This document shows, one piece after another, positions 7,801 through 8,491 of a stretch of 8,491 nucleotides of DNA (position 1 is its first letter; each line of letters opens with the position of its first letter). This stretch comes from an uncultured Flavobacteriales bacterium (GTDB taxonomy: Bacteria > Bacteroidota > Bacteroidia > CAIKAF01). Both the position numbers and the translations under genes were made by a program. The stretch spans positions 1 through 8,491 of the forward strand of contig CALEWF010000119.1 of assembly GCA_937925455.1 (NCBI GenBank), given 5' to 3'. The notes under the pieces were generated by a model, which was given only the letters and a program-made list of their open reading frames with translations, did not search any database and was not told the DNA's origin.

Positions 7801-8316
7801 TGGCGGACAGTTTCTTGTATTCCCAATTTCAATGGGTTCGATTGATTGGGTTTCTTCAGTAATTTCATTCCCGTCAAATATATCAATCACCCATTTTTCC
7901 GTAAAAACTGGAATATGTATAAATATTTCTAATTCCTGATGCGAAGTAGCATCCATGGTAAATAATGCATCTGTCCAATACATCTCGGTAGGCGTATCTT
8001 CAGGATAAAAATCGGCTTCACCTACTTGCCAAGCATCCCAATTATCATTTAACTTACGGGTTCTAAAATTAATTTTAAGTTGAGAAAGGTCAGTTACATT
8101 TTGATTGATTTTCCATCCGCTGCCTAAGCAAGAAAATGTATGCTGAGGTTGCAGCAATACTTCATAATTGCCAGGTGAAAGGTTATAAAAAATATAGCGA
8201 GTAGCCGAAACTCCACGACGAGAAGATTCATTACTTATTTCATTAGGCACTAAAGTTTGCTGGGTAAATGAAAAATTATAAAGTATTACAAGGAGTAGAA
8301 ATGAGAGATTTTTCAT
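4879..8316 (-). CDS. Secreted multidomain PGRP/amidase-2 N-acetylmuramoyl-L-alanine amidase with T9SS sorting domain
   Basis: A 1145-residue exported protein predicted to cleave the amide bond between muramic acid and the stem peptide of peptidoglycan. Domains: signal peptide about 1-18 (MKNLSFLLLVILYNFSFT); a beta-rich N-terminal region, about 35-150, with INFRTRKLNDNWDAW resembling segments before the catalytic domain in other exported PGRP proteins; PGRP/amidase-2 domain, about 172-358; two tandem 288-residue units (377-664 and 665-952); an FN3-like domain, about 953-1056; and a type A T9SS sorting domain, about 1065-1145, with YPNP (1071-1074), ALGR and KGIYSLKL and a basic end. The zinc ligands of T7 lysozyme all have equivalents: His209 (IVIHHG), Tyr242 (DIGYNY), His337 and Cys345 (eight apart, NTSCPG). 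Thr343 stands where T7 lysozyme has Lys128. Cys183 and Cys189 could form a disulfide. It is expected outside the outer membrane, so it may act on other cells' walls or shed peptidoglycan rather than its own. It is the first gene of the minus-strand operon. Confidence 0.93.
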   Translation of the reverse strand: MKNLSFLLLVILYNFSFTQQTLVPNEISNESSRRGVSATRYIFYNLSPGNYEVLLQPQHTFSCLGSGWKINQNVTDLSQLKINFRTRKLNDNWDAWQVGEADFYPEDTPTEMYWTDALFTMDATSHQELEIFIHIPVFTEKWVIDIFDGNEITEETQSIEPIEIGNTRNCPPFPQIIPRSSWCGGAAPCSSVNAGYTVTNINATHIVIHHGASPNTYTDAVGVVRSYWNYHVNSLGWIDIGYNYLIDKYGNFYQGRHNPNLPNIDVRGAHAGNANSTSIGINFLGNLDVSIATPQQLDKLHRVMAWWFVHKSLDPLEIATMLTQSYGYQPQPRITYHNAIGNTSCPGTDMISRMPTIRLSTKAIIDSCTAPPDLDPPYTQIIDYPWKSSNFTVKFEDEDSPDGSGVRDRFYQTIDFNGTSWNTNPSNGFIRDDFHSLSSSWTPATGTWNNNSQTLNQTDASITNTNIYYPLTQTNQTGYLYHWKAYISGTGSNKRSGLHFFVDDPTLPNRGNSYLAWYRDDNNRFELYRTNNDVLNMVLQVNINIPTNTWFDCKVIYHPSSGVIMAYLNDQLIGSYTDPNPLQSGAYVSFRNGDCLASFDDFKVYKTRGSEIVVTVGNNPLFDFRYESPNSITPAGKVYTLLVDNSNNWSSEFTQAYKIDWTAPTTQPVIASGWKTNDFIANFNDADNINGSGVLETCYLVSEMTNNLESTNPNRGYFIDDFTQITSNWQTVTGTWNIQSGAITQTNQSLSNTNIYAPLNQNLSDIHIYQFDLKIEGSGTNRRGGFHYFCDQPSLTNRGNSYFIWFRIEQQTLEFYKVTNDTFSQEKVVPVPISAGTWYNITLVYDKVTGTHRVYINNKLSGTWTDPFPIQQGDYISFRNGNSLFFADNLKIFRSRSTSTTIHVGNTSTDDLRYCNDTPAMAAGKIYSLITDSAFNLSLITHELTDIDFTAPDTITWVNDGLTGEIDTFYTSHQITAHWNASQDNNSGIAGYEVSVGLSPGATNVVNWTNVGIQTQATLSSLSLVPNTMYYVNVRAINQAGLFSSTQSSNGQFLLSPATIANLSFSGIQVYPNPLAEQLFIHWDSSKFIPQYADIYDALGRLLWNTKITVDNNLLVISIPETWNKGIYSLKLRDENQSVTIKLIK
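5461..6324 (-). repeat. Amidase repeat unit 2 (residues 665-952, 864 bp)
   Basis: Second copy of the duplication. The landmarks GWKTNDF, GSGVLE, DDF, VTGTW, NTNIY, NRGNSY, SFRNG, AGKIYSL and DFTAP each sit exactly 288 residues after their partner in unit 1. By hand, 43 of 110 positions are identical between residues 497-606 and 785-894, with no gap needed. At DNA level some words survive (TTTCCACGATTGG near 5918 and 6782 on the + strand, 864 bp apart), but most of the sequence has diverged. The duplication is therefore old. Confidence 0.85.
6325..7188 (-). repeat. Amidase repeat unit 1 (residues 377-664, 864 bp)
   Basis: First copy of an in-frame tandem duplication. It starts after DPP (residue 376) and ends at DWTAP (664). 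Within it, WKSSNFTVKF, a GSGV word and the late segment AGKVYTLLVDNSNNW to the end look like the two halves of an Ig-like domain ending in the D-x-TAP linker. Between them, about residues 429-606 (RDDF, ATGTW, TNIYYPL, NRGNSY, YVSFRNG, DDFKVYK) look like a concanavalin/LamG-type jelly-roll. Landmarks match unit 2 at a constant offset of 288 residues. Confidence 0.85.
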
Positions 8317-8491
8317 GATTTATTAGGATTTGAAAACAAAATTAAGAAAATGTAGCTAGTTAAAAAACAACTTTAAAACTTATTTTGTAAACTGTAATAC
8401 AGGCTTTAATGTTTTACAAATAGGTTACATATTGTTAATAAACATACACAGTTTTCTAACGGATTTTTAATTTTAAAATAACGAGGGTACT
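8317..8491. other. AT-rich upstream intergenic region
   Basis: These 175 nt lie upstream of the amidase start and run to the window edge. Apart from the candidate promoter I see no gene, tRNA, convincing hairpin or repeat. No Shine-Dalgarno sequence precedes the amidase ATG; the last bases before it read AATCCTAATAAATC on the minus strand. Whether a divergent gene starts to the right cannot be told. Confidence 0.6.
8337..8370 (-). promoter_or_regulatory. Candidate Bacteroidota promoter for the amidase-peptidase-methyltransferase operon
   Basis: Reading the minus strand, TAATTTTG (8344 down to 8337) fits the Bacteroidota -7 consensus TAnnTTTG. A TTG (8370 down to 8368) lies 23 nt upstream, at the long end of the spacing reported for the -33 element. 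Transcription would start near 8331, leaving a leader of about 15 nt before the ATG at 8316. The region is so AT-rich that a chance match is quite possible, and the -33 match is weak. Confidence 0.35.

Noticed and set aside
7509..7886. Short open frames opposite or out of frame with the amidase catalytic domain (7509-7697 +, 7647-7886 -)
   Set aside because: The amidase frame is unbroken here and carries the zinc ligands, so these are shadows.
8381..8430. TATTTTG and ACAAATAGG words as further promoters in the upstream region
   Set aside because: They miss the TAnnTTTG spacing by one or more bases or point out of the window with no visible gene to drive.

Overview
The window reads as a Bacteroidota (Bacteroidetes) chromosome segment. 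Four things point there: ribosomal proteins with Bacteroidota-type sequence (the S13 tail, a zinc-free S4, an L17 with an acidic/lysine-rich tail); AT-rich DNA with no recognisable Shine-Dalgarno sequence before any gene; a giant exported protein ending in a type IX secretion (T9SS) type A sorting domain; and a TAnnTTTG-type promoter word. I cannot name genus or species.

Layout. Positions 1-2954 (+ strand) are the end of the large ribosomal protein cluster, in the usual order rpsM (5' end cut by the window edge), rpsK, rpsD, rpoA, rplQ. Gaps are only 25-36 nt, so this looks like one transcription unit. A strong hairpin with T-runs on both sides (about 2976-3010) closes it. The same hairpin serves the convergent minus-strand genes.

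Positions 3001-8316 (- strand) hold three tightly spaced genes, read right to left. The first is a 1145-residue secreted PGRP/amidase-2 peptidoglycan amidase with a duplicated modular middle and a T9SS anchor. Five nt later comes a cytosolic M16B zinc peptidase that has to use a non-AUG (TTG) start. Seven nt after that comes a class I SAM-dependent O-methyltransferase. The spacing implies co-transcription, but I see no obvious shared pathway. Positions 8317-8491 are the AT-rich upstream region with one candidate Bacteroidota promoter.

Most of the window is ordinary. The part most worth a second look is the amidase. Two 288-residue units align without any gap, and each looks like an Ig-like domain split by an inserted concanavalin-like (LamG-like) jelly-roll. 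The catalytic domain keeps all zinc ligands expected of an active amidase. I found no CRISPR array, mobile element, tRNA or rRNA, and no clearly new multi-gene system.
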